This document shows positions 1 through 6,371 of a stretch of 8,980 bases of DNA, in pieces. This stretch comes from Nitrososphaera sp. (GTDB taxonomy: Archaea > Thermoproteota > Nitrososphaeria > Nitrososphaerales > Nitrososphaeraceae): NCBI GenBank assembly GCA_023252395.1, contig JAJPDY010000035.1, positions 1 through 8,980 on the forward strand, in the 5' to 3' direction. Position 1 is the stretch's first letter, and every line of letters starts with the position of its first letter. Made by a program: the position numbers and the translations under genes. The notes under the pieces were generated by a model. It was given only the letters and a program-made list of their open reading frames with translations, was not told the DNA's origin and ran no database searches.

Positions 1-256
1 CTGGCTTTTTTCGTATTTCAAACATCAAGTCTACCTTGTCGTACGTCTTTAGAAACATGCGGCCTTTCTCTGTAGTCCTGTACTGTGATTTGTGCTCATC
101 GTATGCTAGCAATCCGTTTTCAAGCAAGACTTTCATGTAATCTTTTAGCTGCACGTACGACAGGTATGCGCCGTACATTATCTTTGTCTTTGAAGTGCCG
201 TTATCAGCAATTTTCAGAATTTCGGAAACAATGTCCGCCCTGCTACGATATCTCAC
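1..256 (-). CDS. Winged-helix DNA-binding regulator, 3' end cut by window edge
   Basis: Reading leftward from a GTG at 256-254 gives 85 uninterrupted codons that run off the left edge, so the C-terminus is missing. An in-frame TGA lies two codons upstream, so GTG is the only possible start before an internal Met at about residue 27. The protein begins MRYRSRADIVSEIL; a first helix (about 4-17) is followed by a helix-turn-helix (about 21-50, including YVQLKDYMKVLLENGLL) and a beta wing (about 51-68, with YRTTEKGR). This is the layout of the small archaeal winged-helix proteins (HTH_45/ArnR1-like) that are abundant in Thaumarchaeota and thought to act as transcription regulators. It diverges from the dihydropteroate synthase gene, but nothing shows that it controls that gene. 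The fold class is fairly sure; target and effector are unknown. Confidence 0.8.
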   Translation of the reverse strand, partial: MRYRSRADIVSEILKIADNGTSKTKIMYGAYLSYVQLKDYMKVLLENGLLAYDEHKSQYRTTEKGRMFLKTYDKVDLMFEIRKKP

Positions 257-277
257 GTGTCAGAAGAAATGCATTTT

Positions 278-287
278 CTTTAAAAAT
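278..287 (-). promoter_or_regulatory. TATA box for the winged-helix gene (leaderless)
   Basis: On the minus strand this reads ATTTTTAAAG. Its centre lies about 26 nt before the GTG at 256, the distance expected when transcription begins at the start codon itself, so the mRNA is probably leaderless. Confidence 0.55.
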
Positions 288-370
288 GACGTGATGTATT
301 GACATAGTATATTCCTCTATCATCGCGTCTTTTTGTGACTACAGTTAACTGGCATAATCCTCAGAATTAC

Positions 371-378
371 CTAATATA
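371..378 (+). promoter_or_regulatory. TATA box for the dihydropteroate synthase gene (leaderless)
   Basis: CTAATATA is centred about 27 nt before the TTG at 402. No Shine-Dalgarno-like sequence precedes that TTG, so the spacing supports a leaderless transcript and the choice of this start. Confidence 0.55.
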
Positions 379-401
379 CCGCAGCTGGCTAGCCATGAGC
401 G

Positions 402-1253
402 TTGACAGCGATTGGCGGGGTGTCTGTAGGCGGCAGGAATTCTCCAAAAGTAATGGGCATAATCAACGTCAGCCCCGAATCATTCTACAAGGGCTCTATC
501 AGGACCAGCGATCAAGAAATTGCCGCAGCTGCCAAAGAAATGCAGCAAGCTGGCGCGCACATTATCGACATAGGCGCCATGTCAACTGCACCCTACCTTG
601 AAACAATAATCCCTGTCGAGGAGGAGATAAAGAGGTTGAATAGCGCTATCAAAGCCGTCAAGGGCGCCTGCAGCCTGCCGGTTTCGGCAGACACTCCAAG
701 AGCAAAAGCTGCCAGCGAGGCGATAGCAGCAGGCGCGGACGCAATTAACGACGTGACCGGCCTAAAGTACGACAACAAAATGGCCGGCGTCATAGCTAAA
801 GCTGGCGTGCCTGTGATAATCGGCGCCTACAGCAAGGCTGCCGCAACGGGCAGGATTGCAGGCACGATAAAGGCATTAAAGGAAAGCATTGCCCTGGCAA
901 GAAAAGCCGGGATTGCAGATAGCAACATGATAATCGACCCGTCAATAGGCTTTTTCAGAAAAGAAGGCAAGAATCCTTTTTTTACAAAAATGTCAGACAT
1001 GCCGTGGTATACGCGCGATATTGAAGTGCTACACGAGCTTCACAAACTTGCTACCCTCAAAAAGCCGGTATGTGTTTCAGCATCAAGAAAGTCGTTCATG
1101 GGTCATCTGCTTGACCTGAAAACAGAGGATCGCCTTGCGCCATCGCTGGTGTGTGAAGCGGTTGCGGTGCTCAACGGCGCAAGCATCATCCGAACCCATA
1201 ACGTCAAAGAGACAGTGCAGGCGCTGACAATATTGCAATTGTTGATGCTCTAG
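402..1253 (+). CDS. folP: Dihydropteroate synthase (pterin-binding TIM barrel)
   Basis: 283 residues, the usual length for dihydropteroate synthase, which joins p-aminobenzoate to a dihydropterin diphosphate in the cytoplasm during folate-type cofactor synthesis. Visible motifs in order: VMGIINVSPESF (17-28, loop 1, like NVTPDSF), IIDIGAMSTAP (54-64, loop 2), SADTP (95-99), INDVTG (115-120), IIDPSIGFF (177-185), SASRKSFMG (226-234, with the conserved Lys230) and RTHNVKETVQAL (264-275, with the conserved Arg and His). Loop 2 lacks the usual Arg of STRPG (Ala63 here), which is odd. The TTG start is chosen because a stop lies two codons upstream, the next ATG falls inside the first beta strand, and a TATA box sits 27 nt upstream. 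IMP dehydrogenase follows after 49 nt. Whether the cell's product is a folate or a methanopterin-like cofactor cannot be read from the gene. Family is firm; exact substrate less so. Confidence 0.88.
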   Translation: MTAIGGVSVGGRNSPKVMGIINVSPESFYKGSIRTSDQEIAAAAKEMQQAGAHIIDIGAMSTAPYLETIIPVEEEIKRLNSAIKAVKGACSLPVSADTPRAKAASEAIAAGADAINDVTGLKYDNKMAGVIAKAGVPVIIGAYSKAAATGRIAGTIKALKESIALARKAGIADSNMIIDPSIGFFRKEGKNPFFTKMSDMPWYTRDIEVLHELHKLATLKKPVCVSASRKSFMGHLLDLKTEDRLAPSLVCEAVAVLNGASIIRTHNVKETVQALTILQLLML

Positions 1254-1263
1254 ATACCAAACG

Positions 1264-1271
1264 CTTATAAT
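1264..1271 (+). promoter_or_regulatory. Probable TATA box for IMP dehydrogenase
   Basis: CTTATAAT is centred about 35 nt before the TTG at 1303, farther than for the other genes here. It would give a short leader of about 8-10 nt containing AAGGGA just before the start codon, a possible weak ribosome-binding site. Read-through from the upstream gene is also possible. Confidence 0.45.
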
Positions 1272-1302
1272 GCTACAAACCGACTAGACAGCAAGGGAAT
1301 AG

Positions 1303-2736
1303 TTGGACATCAAAGAAGGTCTGACATTTGACGACGTACTTCTTGTTCCTAAGCGATCGCCCATAGTTTCCAGGTCTCAGACCGACCTGCGCACAAAGTT
1401 ATCACGCAACATCACTCTCAATATTCCTATAATCAGCGCCAATATGGACACTGTCACAGAGTCCGGCATGGCAGTCGCCCTGGCAAGGGAAGGCGGGGTT
1501 GGCATTATTCACCGCTTCTTGACTATTGAAGACCAAGTGGACGAGATCCTGCGAGTAAAGCGCTCAGAGTCAGTCATGATAGAGCAGCCATATACCATAA
1601 AGCCTGATGTGCCAATGTCAGAGGCCAAGAAGGCGATGGCAGAGTACGGCGTTTCCGGGCTCTTGGTTGAAGAAGGCGGCAAGCTTGCCGGCATCATCAC
1701 AAGGCGCGACATTACCTTTGAAAAGAACGCAAAGCGCAAAGTGTCAGAATTGATGACAAAGGACGTCATTACCGCAAAGGTCGGCCTGACGATAGAGCAG
1801 GCAAAAGAAATCCTCCACAAACAGAGGATAGAAAAGCTGCCTGTGGTGGACGACAAAAAACGCATAGTCGGGCTTATCACCAGCAAAGACATACTAAAAA
1901 TGGAGCAGTACCCGCACGCTTCAAAGGACAAGAAGGGCAGGCTGCTAGTCGGCGCGGCGGTAGGGGTAAAAGGCGACTATCTTGAGCGCACCGAGGCGTT
2001 GCTTGAAGCGGGCGCAGACGTGCTTGTAGTCGATATTGCTCACGGCCACAGCGAAAACGCGATCAACACCGTGCACATGATAAAGAAAGCTTTTCCTGAT
2101 TGCGAGCTTGTTGCAGGCAACGTCGCGACAGGCGAGGGCGCGCGCGACCTGATAAAGGCAGGAGTCGACGCAGTAAAGGTTGGTGTGGGCTCTGGGTCCA
2201 TCTGCATAACAAGGGTCGTGACAGGATCAGGAGTCCCGCAGCTGACAGCTGTTGTTGACAGCGTCAAGGTTGCAAACGACTATGGCATCCCTGTTATCTC
2301 TGACGGCGGCGTCCGAAACTCTGGCGACATGACAAAGGCGCTTGCAGCAGGCGCGTCGTCAGTCATGATTGGCAGCCTCTTTGGCGGGACAGACGAGAGC
2401 CCCGGCAAGACGCTTGTAAAGAATGGCAAAAAGTTCAAGATGTACCGCGGCATGGCGTCGTTCTACGCGTCGCTTGGCCGCAAGTATCGAGAAGAGGGGC
2501 CGCAGGTGGTAGACTCTGACGACCTCAACGACTACGTGCCGGAAGGAGTCGAGGCGATGGTGCCATACAAGGGGAGCGTCGTCGAGATTGTGAGGCAGCT
2601 TGCCGGCGGCCTGCGCTCGGGGCTGAGCTACTGCGGGGCAAAGACCATACCGGAAATGCAGAAAAACGCCGAGTTCATCAAGATGACTTCGGCAGGCTTT
2701 ATCGAAAGCCAGCCACATGACGTTGACCTGATGTAA
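1303..2736 (+). CDS. guaB: IMP dehydrogenase with CBS pair
   Basis: 477 residues, full length for IMP dehydrogenase, which oxidises IMP to XMP with NAD+, the committing step of guanine nucleotide synthesis. The barrel starts with [12 protein letters not shown] (5-16). A CBS-domain pair (about 92-205; SGLLVEE and KLPVVDD mark the two halves) is inserted as usual and probably binds nucleotides. VVDIAHGH (242-249), the catalytic loop GSGSICITR (296-304, nucleophile Cys301, Thr303), ISDGG (332-336) and GTDESPG (362-368) follow. The end, [13 protein letters not shown] (412-424) and QPHDV (470-474), is typical of IMP dehydrogenase rather than GMP reductase. The mobile flap (384-398) is unusual: it lacks a clean Arg-Tyr pair and reads LGRKYREEG. 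The TTG start follows directly on an in-frame TAG at 1300-1302, and the next ATG is at codon 49 inside the barrel, so TTG is forced. Very secure family call. Confidence 0.95.
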   Translation: MDIKEGLTFDDVLLVPKRSPIVSRSQTDLRTKLSRNITLNIPIISANMDTVTESGMAVALAREGGVGIIHRFLTIEDQVDEILRVKRSESVMIEQPYTIKPDVPMSEAKKAMAEYGVSGLLVEEGGKLAGIITRRDITFEKNAKRKVSELMTKDVITAKVGLTIEQAKEILHKQRIEKLPVVDDKKRIVGLITSKDILKMEQYPHASKDKKGRLLVGAAVGVKGDYLERTEALLEAGADVLVVDIAHGHSENAINTVHMIKKAFPDCELVAGNVATGEGARDLIKAGVDAVKVGVGSGSICITRVVTGSGVPQLTAVVDSVKVANDYGIPVISDGGVRNSGDMTKALAAGASSVMIGSLFGGTDESPGKTLVKNGKKFKMYRGMASFYASLGRKYREEGPQVVDSDDLNDYVPEGVEAMVPYKGSVVEIVRQLAGGLRSGLSYCGAKTIPEMQKNAEFIKMTSAGFIESQPHDVDLM

Positions 2737-2790
2737 TTACTGAAAGAATTTTACCCTGCCATAAGCAAGAAATCTCTTCCAGAGCAGGTA

Positions 2791-2806
2791 TGTATTTTCC
2801 TTATTC
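2791..2806 (+). terminator. T-rich stretch after guaB, possible terminator
   Basis: TGTATTTTCCTTATTC lies 55-70 nt after the guaB stop. Archaeal RNA polymerase stops at T-rich tracts without needing a hairpin. It is only modestly T-rich, so this is tentative. Confidence 0.3.
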
Positions 2807-2833
2807 CTACTCAGGTGCCGGGCTCGATATCTC

Positions 2834-2841
2834 GTATATAC
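2834..2841 (+). promoter_or_regulatory. TATA box for the propeller surface protein (decides its start)
   Basis: GTATATAC is centred about 28 nt before the TTG at 2866 and lies downstream of the alternative GTG at 2815. This spacing argues for a leaderless transcript starting at 2866 rather than the longer reading. Confidence 0.55.
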
Positions 2842-2865
2842 ACAGCCATCGTTTGGCTAGCAGGT

Positions 2866-5232
2866 TTGAGCAAAAAGAAGGGAGCAGTAATTGCGATAAT
2901 TGCAGTCGTCGCGGCGTTTGGCGGCTTGGTGGCGTACTCTGCTACATTGCCAAAGCAGGAACAAGCAAGTACCGAGCCAACAGTCAACACGGTGGACAGC
3001 TCGCAGCTAAAGGCAAACGACAGCGGGCCGGAGGATGATGGCGGCACAACCATAGCAGAAAATAACGCCAGCCAACAGCAGCCGCAGGCGGCAAACGGCA
3101 CGACTATTGCAAACAATACCGTTATCGCAAACAATACTATCGTGATAAACAAGCCCGTGTACAATAACAACACGGTAATCTACCAGCCAGTTACGATACA
3201 CCTTGAGGACTACAAGACCACCATCAACCAGCATGTCGAAGTGGAAAACAACGCTGCAACTAGCAGCAAACCTTCTAGCAAGAGCTACAGCATGACCATC
3301 CACGCAAAAAGGCTCCCTTCAGATGGATGGAGCGGCAAGTTCACAGACGACAAAGTCGGTATGTTTGTCGCAGTCTATGACATGAAAGGCAAGCTGGTCA
3401 AGTCGGGCTTTGCCGACGAAAATGGCTTTACAGTCAAGGGGCTGCAGAACAGCTTGTACTTTGTCTACCCTGCAGACTGCAATGACTGTAGCCATTCAAA
3501 AAATGACATTATCTTTGCGCAGTGGGAAGATGGGAATAAAGACCGGCCAAGGCTGGTGCCTGCCGGTTCGGACGTGACTGCAAGCTACAAGCTCGACGTT
3601 GAGAAGGCAAAAGAATCGCCCAAGCAAGCGCCGCCAGAGGAAACAGAAACATCTGCAATACCCGAGATAAAGCTAAAGGCTACCGACGCGACATACGTCT
3701 ACGGCTGGGTCCAAGTTGATGTGCAGCTGGTAAACAAGGTGCAAGGGTATGACGACGTGCTTGTCAAGGTGTACGCTCCAAACGGGACACTGCACGACAG
3801 CTTTAACTATTCAGACCAGCAGGGCTTTTTCGCGCCAAGGCAGGCCGGCGAGGGCGACTATAGAATAGTGGCGACATACAAGTACGACAAGTTCACCGCC
3901 AAGGACGAGATCATGCACCCCGTAAAGTTTGCAACCCCTGAGTTTGTCAACATGGCTGCGACTGCAGACAATGGCACAGTCCGGCTGTCTGGCCTCATGA
4001 AAGGCGGCCTTGCGGGCGAGAACGTGTCAATAGCGATCCGCGACCCTGACAATGTGATTGTCAAAAAATATGAAGCAAGCTTTAGCACCAAACCCGTCGT
4101 TTCGCTATTCATCGGAAGCGACGAGGCAGGCGCGATATTCAACAAGACAGGCAACTACACGTTTGTAGTCACCCACTTGCTGACAGACACGCAGGGCAAC
4201 GCTACCCTGTTTTATGATGCCGGCGAAAATACCACTATCGCAAATACACCGGTGAACATGAGCAGCAACTCCGGAAAATCAGAGCGGCCAGACATTGCCG
4301 TTGCCGGCGACAACGTTTACGCGGCATGGCAGGATGATACGTCCGGCCAGCAAGAAGTCATGTTTGCAAAAAGTAGCGATGGCGGCGCCACCTTTGGCAA
4401 GCCGGTTACATTAAGCGAGTCAAAAGAAGGCGGCTTCTCTAACACGCCGGATATCGCGGTCTCGGGCGACAATGTCTATGTCGCTTGGGCCGACTATAAC
4501 TCTGAAGAAATGGCAGCAATTGCGTTCAGATCAAGCACTGACGGCGGCAAGACCTTTGGCAACGTGACTATGCTTGGCAACCACACCGGAGAAGTTCCTA
4601 ATCCACAGGTGGTGGCGCAGGGCAACGATGTCTATGTGTCATGGGTCGCTGGCGCAGTCGAAGAGTTCACCGGCAACCTGATGCTTGCCGAGAGCACTGA
4701 CGGCGGTTCTACATTTGAGAGCAAGCAGGTGGCAGAGAAAGTATCCGATGCAGTAGCAGTTGCTTCAGGCGACAAACTGTACATGGCATGGCGGCACTTG
4801 CCTTCCGGCGAAACTCCGGATGATGAGGGAAGCGCCAACATGTTCGCAGCCGGCAACAAATCGCAGGAAATACCCAAGCTGCAAAACATGACGATATACT
4901 CTATGGCAGCGTCAAATGATGCCGTCTACATCGCAGGCTTGGAAGGTGATACAGTTGTTCTGGCCAAGAGCAACGGTAGCGCCAACTTTAATGCCACCAC
5001 TTTAGGCAATGGGCTTGCGCCTGACATGGCAGCATCCGGCGGCAACGTCTATGTCGCATGGGAGCAGGATGGCAAAATACTCCTTGCAACAAGCACTGAC
5101 GGCGGCAAAACTTTCAGCGACCCGGACAGCATCAGCGGTGACGGACAGTCGCACTTTCCTGCCGTGGCAGCATCCGAAGGCGCCTATGTAGCATGGAGTG
5201 ACGACAACGACGCATTCCTGGCCGCGCCCTAG
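2866..5232 (+). CDS. Membrane-anchored surface protein with Asp-box beta-propeller (sialidase-like fold)
   Basis: 788 residues if TTG 2866 is used; an in-frame GTG at 2815 would add 17 residues. From TTG the protein starts MSKKKGAVIAIIAVV, a basic tip plus one membrane segment (about 6-25), then a Gln/Asn/Thr-rich stalk (about 30-130). Beta-rich regions at about 143-246, 267-358 and 359-451 look like Ig/macroglobulin-type sandwiches; the first has a CNDC pair (Cys205, Cys208), perhaps a disulfide. Residues 472-788 hold seven copies of a strand like NVYVAW, four of them followed by Asp boxes: SSDGGATF (503), STDGGKTF (557), STDGGSTF (610), STDGGKTF (743). Asp boxes are structural turns of sialidase/BNR propellers and do not prove glycosidase activity; I see no convincing catalytic Arg triad. 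About 21 N-x-S/T sequons suggest heavy N-glycosylation outside the cell. Role unknown; adhesion, envelope structure or glycan binding are possible. Confidence 0.8.
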   Translation: MSKKKGAVIAIIAVVAAFGGLVAYSATLPKQEQASTEPTVNTVDSSQLKANDSGPEDDGGTTIAENNASQQQPQAANGTTIANNTVIANNTIVINKPVYNNNTVIYQPVTIHLEDYKTTINQHVEVENNAATSSKPSSKSYSMTIHAKRLPSDGWSGKFTDDKVGMFVAVYDMKGKLVKSGFADENGFTVKGLQNSLYFVYPADCNDCSHSKNDIIFAQWEDGNKDRPRLVPAGSDVTASYKLDVEKAKESPKQAPPEETETSAIPEIKLKATDATYVYGWVQVDVQLVNKVQGYDDVLVKVYAPNGTLHDSFNYSDQQGFFAPRQAGEGDYRIVATYKYDKFTAKDEIMHPVKFATPEFVNMAATADNGTVRLSGLMKGGLAGENVSIAIRDPDNVIVKKYEASFSTKPVVSLFIGSDEAGAIFNKTGNYTFVVTHLLTDTQGNATLFYDAGENTTIANTPVNMSSNSGKSERPDIAVAGDNVYAAWQDDTSGQQEVMFAKSSDGGATFGKPVTLSESKEGGFSNTPDIAVSGDNVYVAWADYNSEEMAAIAFRSSTDGGKTFGNVTMLGNHTGEVPNPQVVAQGNDVYVSWVAGAVEEFTGNLMLAESTDGGSTFESKQVAEKVSDAVAVASGDKLYMAWRHLPSGETPDDEGSANMFAAGNKSQEIPKLQNMTIYSMAASNDAVYIAGLEGDTVVLAKSNGSANFNATTLGNGLAPDMAASGGNVYVAWEQDGKILLATSTDGGKTFSDPDSISGDGQSHFPAVAASEGAYVAWSDDNDAFLAAP
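3109..3137 (+). repeat. Short direct repeat in the Asn/Thr-rich stalk
   Basis: GCAAACAATAC occurs at 3109-3119 and again at 3127-3137, a period of 18 nt (six codons), encoding repeated I-A-N-N-T units with N-glycosylation sequons. It suggests a local duplication or slippage in the stalk. Confidence 0.7.
4279..5229 (+). repeat. Seven propeller-blade repeats, with a 14-nt exact repeat in three of them
   Basis: Seven copies of the pattern P-D-I-A-V-x-G-D-N-V-Y-V-A-W occur, diverging in blades 4 and 5. The 14-nt sequence AGCACTGACGGCGG, encoding STDGG, is identical at 4534-4547, 4693-4706 and 5092-5105. Same codons in all three copies point to fairly recent duplication or gene conversion between blades. 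Confidence 0.75.
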
Positions 5233-5236
5233 TACA

Positions 5237-5245
5237 TTTATTATA
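5237..5245 (+). promoter_or_regulatory. TATA box for the GOLD-like membrane protein (leaderless)
   Basis: TTTATTATA, just after the stop of the propeller gene, is centred 28 nt before the TTG at 5269. The small downstream gene therefore probably has its own promoter, although the 36-nt gap also allows read-through. Confidence 0.5.
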
Positions 5246-5268
5246 GCGCCTCGCCGCGACCTGTACCG

Positions 5269-5718
5269 TTGGCCAGCAGGATGTTTTATGCTGCCATTGC
5301 GGCAGGAGCAGCTTTTATCGCAATCGGGATAGCATCGAGCATCTATGCTACTCAGGCAGTGGATGTCAGACTTGACAACACGATCAAGCCCGGCCTCTCA
5401 GACGACATTACGCCGGACATGAATGTGGGAAATACTGCCAGCATCATGGTAAGCGGCTCAACCTTTGACATCAAGATCGAAGACCCTGACAAGCAGGTGG
5501 TAACATCGAAAAGTAATGTCACGTCTTTCAATTACGACCTAACTGCGCAAAAGGCCGGCGAATACCACATTGGGGTAAAGAACACGGGCAGCACTAATCT
5601 CTCTATTGCTGGGCATACTCAGACAAAATCAAGCCCGCTTGGGCTGAGCGGCGCGCTGATGCTGCTTGTGACAGGAGTAATAGTAGTTGGCCTTGGCCTG
5701 CGCTTTAGCCGGCGCTAG
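5269..5718 (+). CDS. Small membrane protein with GOLD/p24-like extracellular domain
   Basis: 149 residues. A hydrophobic N-terminal segment (about 6-28) acts as membrane anchor or signal peptide. An outer beta-rich domain (about 30-115) and a second strong membrane helix (about 124-144) follow, ending in the basic tail RFSRR. The stretch FDIKIEDPDKQVV (66-78) followed by AGEYHIGVKNTGS (96-108) resembles the core of the GOLD domain of eukaryotic emp24/gp25L/p24 proteins, which has the same order of signal, beta domain, one membrane helix and a short basic tail. The p24 coiled coil between the domain and the helix is absent. Two sequons (Asn83, Asn110) lie in the outer part. TTG 5269 is preferred because of the TATA spacing; an in-frame ATG at 5281 would remove four residues. 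It follows the propeller gene and may be made with it. Function is unknown; the GOLD resemblance is by eye and moderate. Confidence 0.72.
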   Translation: MASRMFYAAIAAGAAFIAIGIASSIYATQAVDVRLDNTIKPGLSDDITPDMNVGNTASIMVSGSTFDIKIEDPDKQVVTSKSNVTSFNYDLTAQKAGEYHIGVKNTGSTNLSIAGHTQTKSSPLGLSGALMLLVTGVIVVGLGLRFSRR

Positions 5719-6304
5719 GGCGCTTTTTCATGACTTTTCTTCCAAAATACGTCCTGTCAGGTTTTGCTATACTTACTATGATATACAAAACAATAATTGC
5801 AACCGGCGTAAACGACAGCGCCTTAAGAATCTGGTACAACGGAAGGGAAGTAGCAAAGACGCTGGGTTTTAGCAATGAAACATATTCTTTGTCGACATTC
5901 ACGTGGACATGGTAGTCGCCGTCAATGTTGGTAAAGACTTCTGCCACCGTGCCGTTTGCAAGCCTGTACGGGTTGTCCCTATCTAGCAGTACCAGCCTGC
6001 CGGGCTCGTACACTCCATCGAACAGCTGGCCAGCGTAAGGCATTTCGCCATACTCCTTGCCGTTGATCTCTATGTACCGCACAGGATGGATCTCGTGCCA
6101 TCCGCCAATGCCGATATCCATGAGTTCAGTATCGTAGATCCAGACTCCAAACACTGCCACTTTGTCGCCAACTGACGGCCTTGGAATGTCAAACTGATCA
6201 AACGGGGTTACTTCAGCCACTAGAAGCGAATAGAACAACGAGTAGGCGGCAAGTGGCGGAAAGGCAAGCGAGACTAGAAAGGCGATCAGAAATGGCGAAG
6301 GCAA
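5705..6304 (-). CDS. Two-membrane-segment protein with WHEIHP/DGDYH domain, function unknown
   Basis: 199 residues, starting with TTG at 6304; the codon two before it is a stop (TAG), and the next ATG (codon 62) would lose the first membrane segment. A hydrophobic segment (about 5-30) is followed by an outer domain (about 31-160), a second membrane segment (about 164-180) and a basic tail. Within the domain, VGDKVAVFGVWIYDT (45-59) leads to GGWHEIHPVRYIE (67-79), and later NGTVAEV (117-123) leads to DGDYHVHVNVD (128-138) and YVSLL (141-145). Both motifs resemble those of a small OB-fold-like family seen in secreted bacterial and archaeal proteins, but I recall them there in the opposite order, so the domain may be circularly permuted. 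Its tail overlaps that of the convergent GOLD-like gene by 14 nt. No enzyme function can be assigned. Confidence 0.75.
   Translation of the reverse strand: MPSPFLIAFLVSLAFPPLAAYSLFYSLLVAEVTPFDQFDIPRPSVGDKVAVFGVWIYDTELMDIGIGGWHEIHPVRYIEINGKEYGEMPYAGQLFDGVYEPGRLVLLDRDNPYRLANGTVAEVFTNIDGDYHVHVNVDKEYVSLLKPSVFATSLPLYQILKALSFTPVAIIVLYIIVSIAKPDRTYFGRKVMKKRPSAG
5724..5741 (+). terminator. T-rich terminator after the GOLD-like gene
   Basis: TTTTTCATGACTTTTCTT begins 5 nt after the stop of the plus-strand gene, a typical archaeal T-tract terminator. It lies inside the last codons of the convergent minus-strand gene. Confidence 0.45.
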
Positions 6305-6332
6305 TAACTAGCAATGATGAAAGCTGACTGGT

Positions 6333-6340
6333 CTATAAAC
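6333..6340 (-). promoter_or_regulatory. TATA box for the WHEIHP-domain protein
   Basis: On the minus strand this reads GTTTATAG, centred about 32 nt before the TTG at 6304. That predicts a leader of only about 5 nt. Confidence 0.5.
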
Positions 6341-6342
6341 GT

Positions 6343-6361
6343 AAAATCATGCAATCCAAAA
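6343..6361 (-). terminator. Weak T-rich stretch after the small winged-helix-like gene
   Basis: Just past the TGA at 6372 the minus strand carries two TTTT runs 11 nt apart. They could end that transcript before the next promoter, but the tract is short. Confidence 0.22.
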
Positions 6362-6371
6362 CCGCTAGAAT

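Noticed and set aside
85..294. Plus-strand frame of 69 codons at the left edge
   Set aside because: It is antisense to the winged-helix gene and lacks any recognisable feature.
335..601. Plus-strand open frame of 88 codons from GTG 335, with a TATA-like TATATT at 308-313 about 25 nt upstream
   Set aside because: Most of it overlaps the dihydropteroate synthase coding region in another frame, and its product is an Arg/Gln-rich sequence with no recognisable fold. The better explanation is the TTG 402 gene.
1509..1931. Minus-strand frame of 140 codons inside guaB
   Set aside because: It is antisense to the CBS-domain region of a secure gene; composition is Ser/Thr/Met-rich shadow and no TATA box or family resemblance is seen.
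2359..2718. Minus-strand frame of 119 codons inside the 3' part of guaB
   Set aside because: Antisense shadow of the conserved IMP dehydrogenase C-terminus, with no recognisable product.
1303..2736. GMP reductase instead of IMP dehydrogenase
   Set aside because: The CBS pair, [18 protein letters not shown] and the C-terminal HDV motif favour IMP dehydrogenase, and the GMP reductase Glu in the SSE motif is absent.
2811..3173. Minus-strand frame of 120 codons with very hydrophobic predicted product
   Set aside because: It is antisense to the Asn/Thr/Gln-rich stalk of the propeller protein; antisense of such codons yields Val/Leu/Ile-rich sequence by composition alone. There is no promoter.
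2866..5232. Annotation of the surface protein as an active sialidase
   Set aside because: Asp boxes only mark the propeller fold. I could not find the catalytic Arg triad, Tyr/Glu pair or FRIP motif, so an enzyme call is unsupported.
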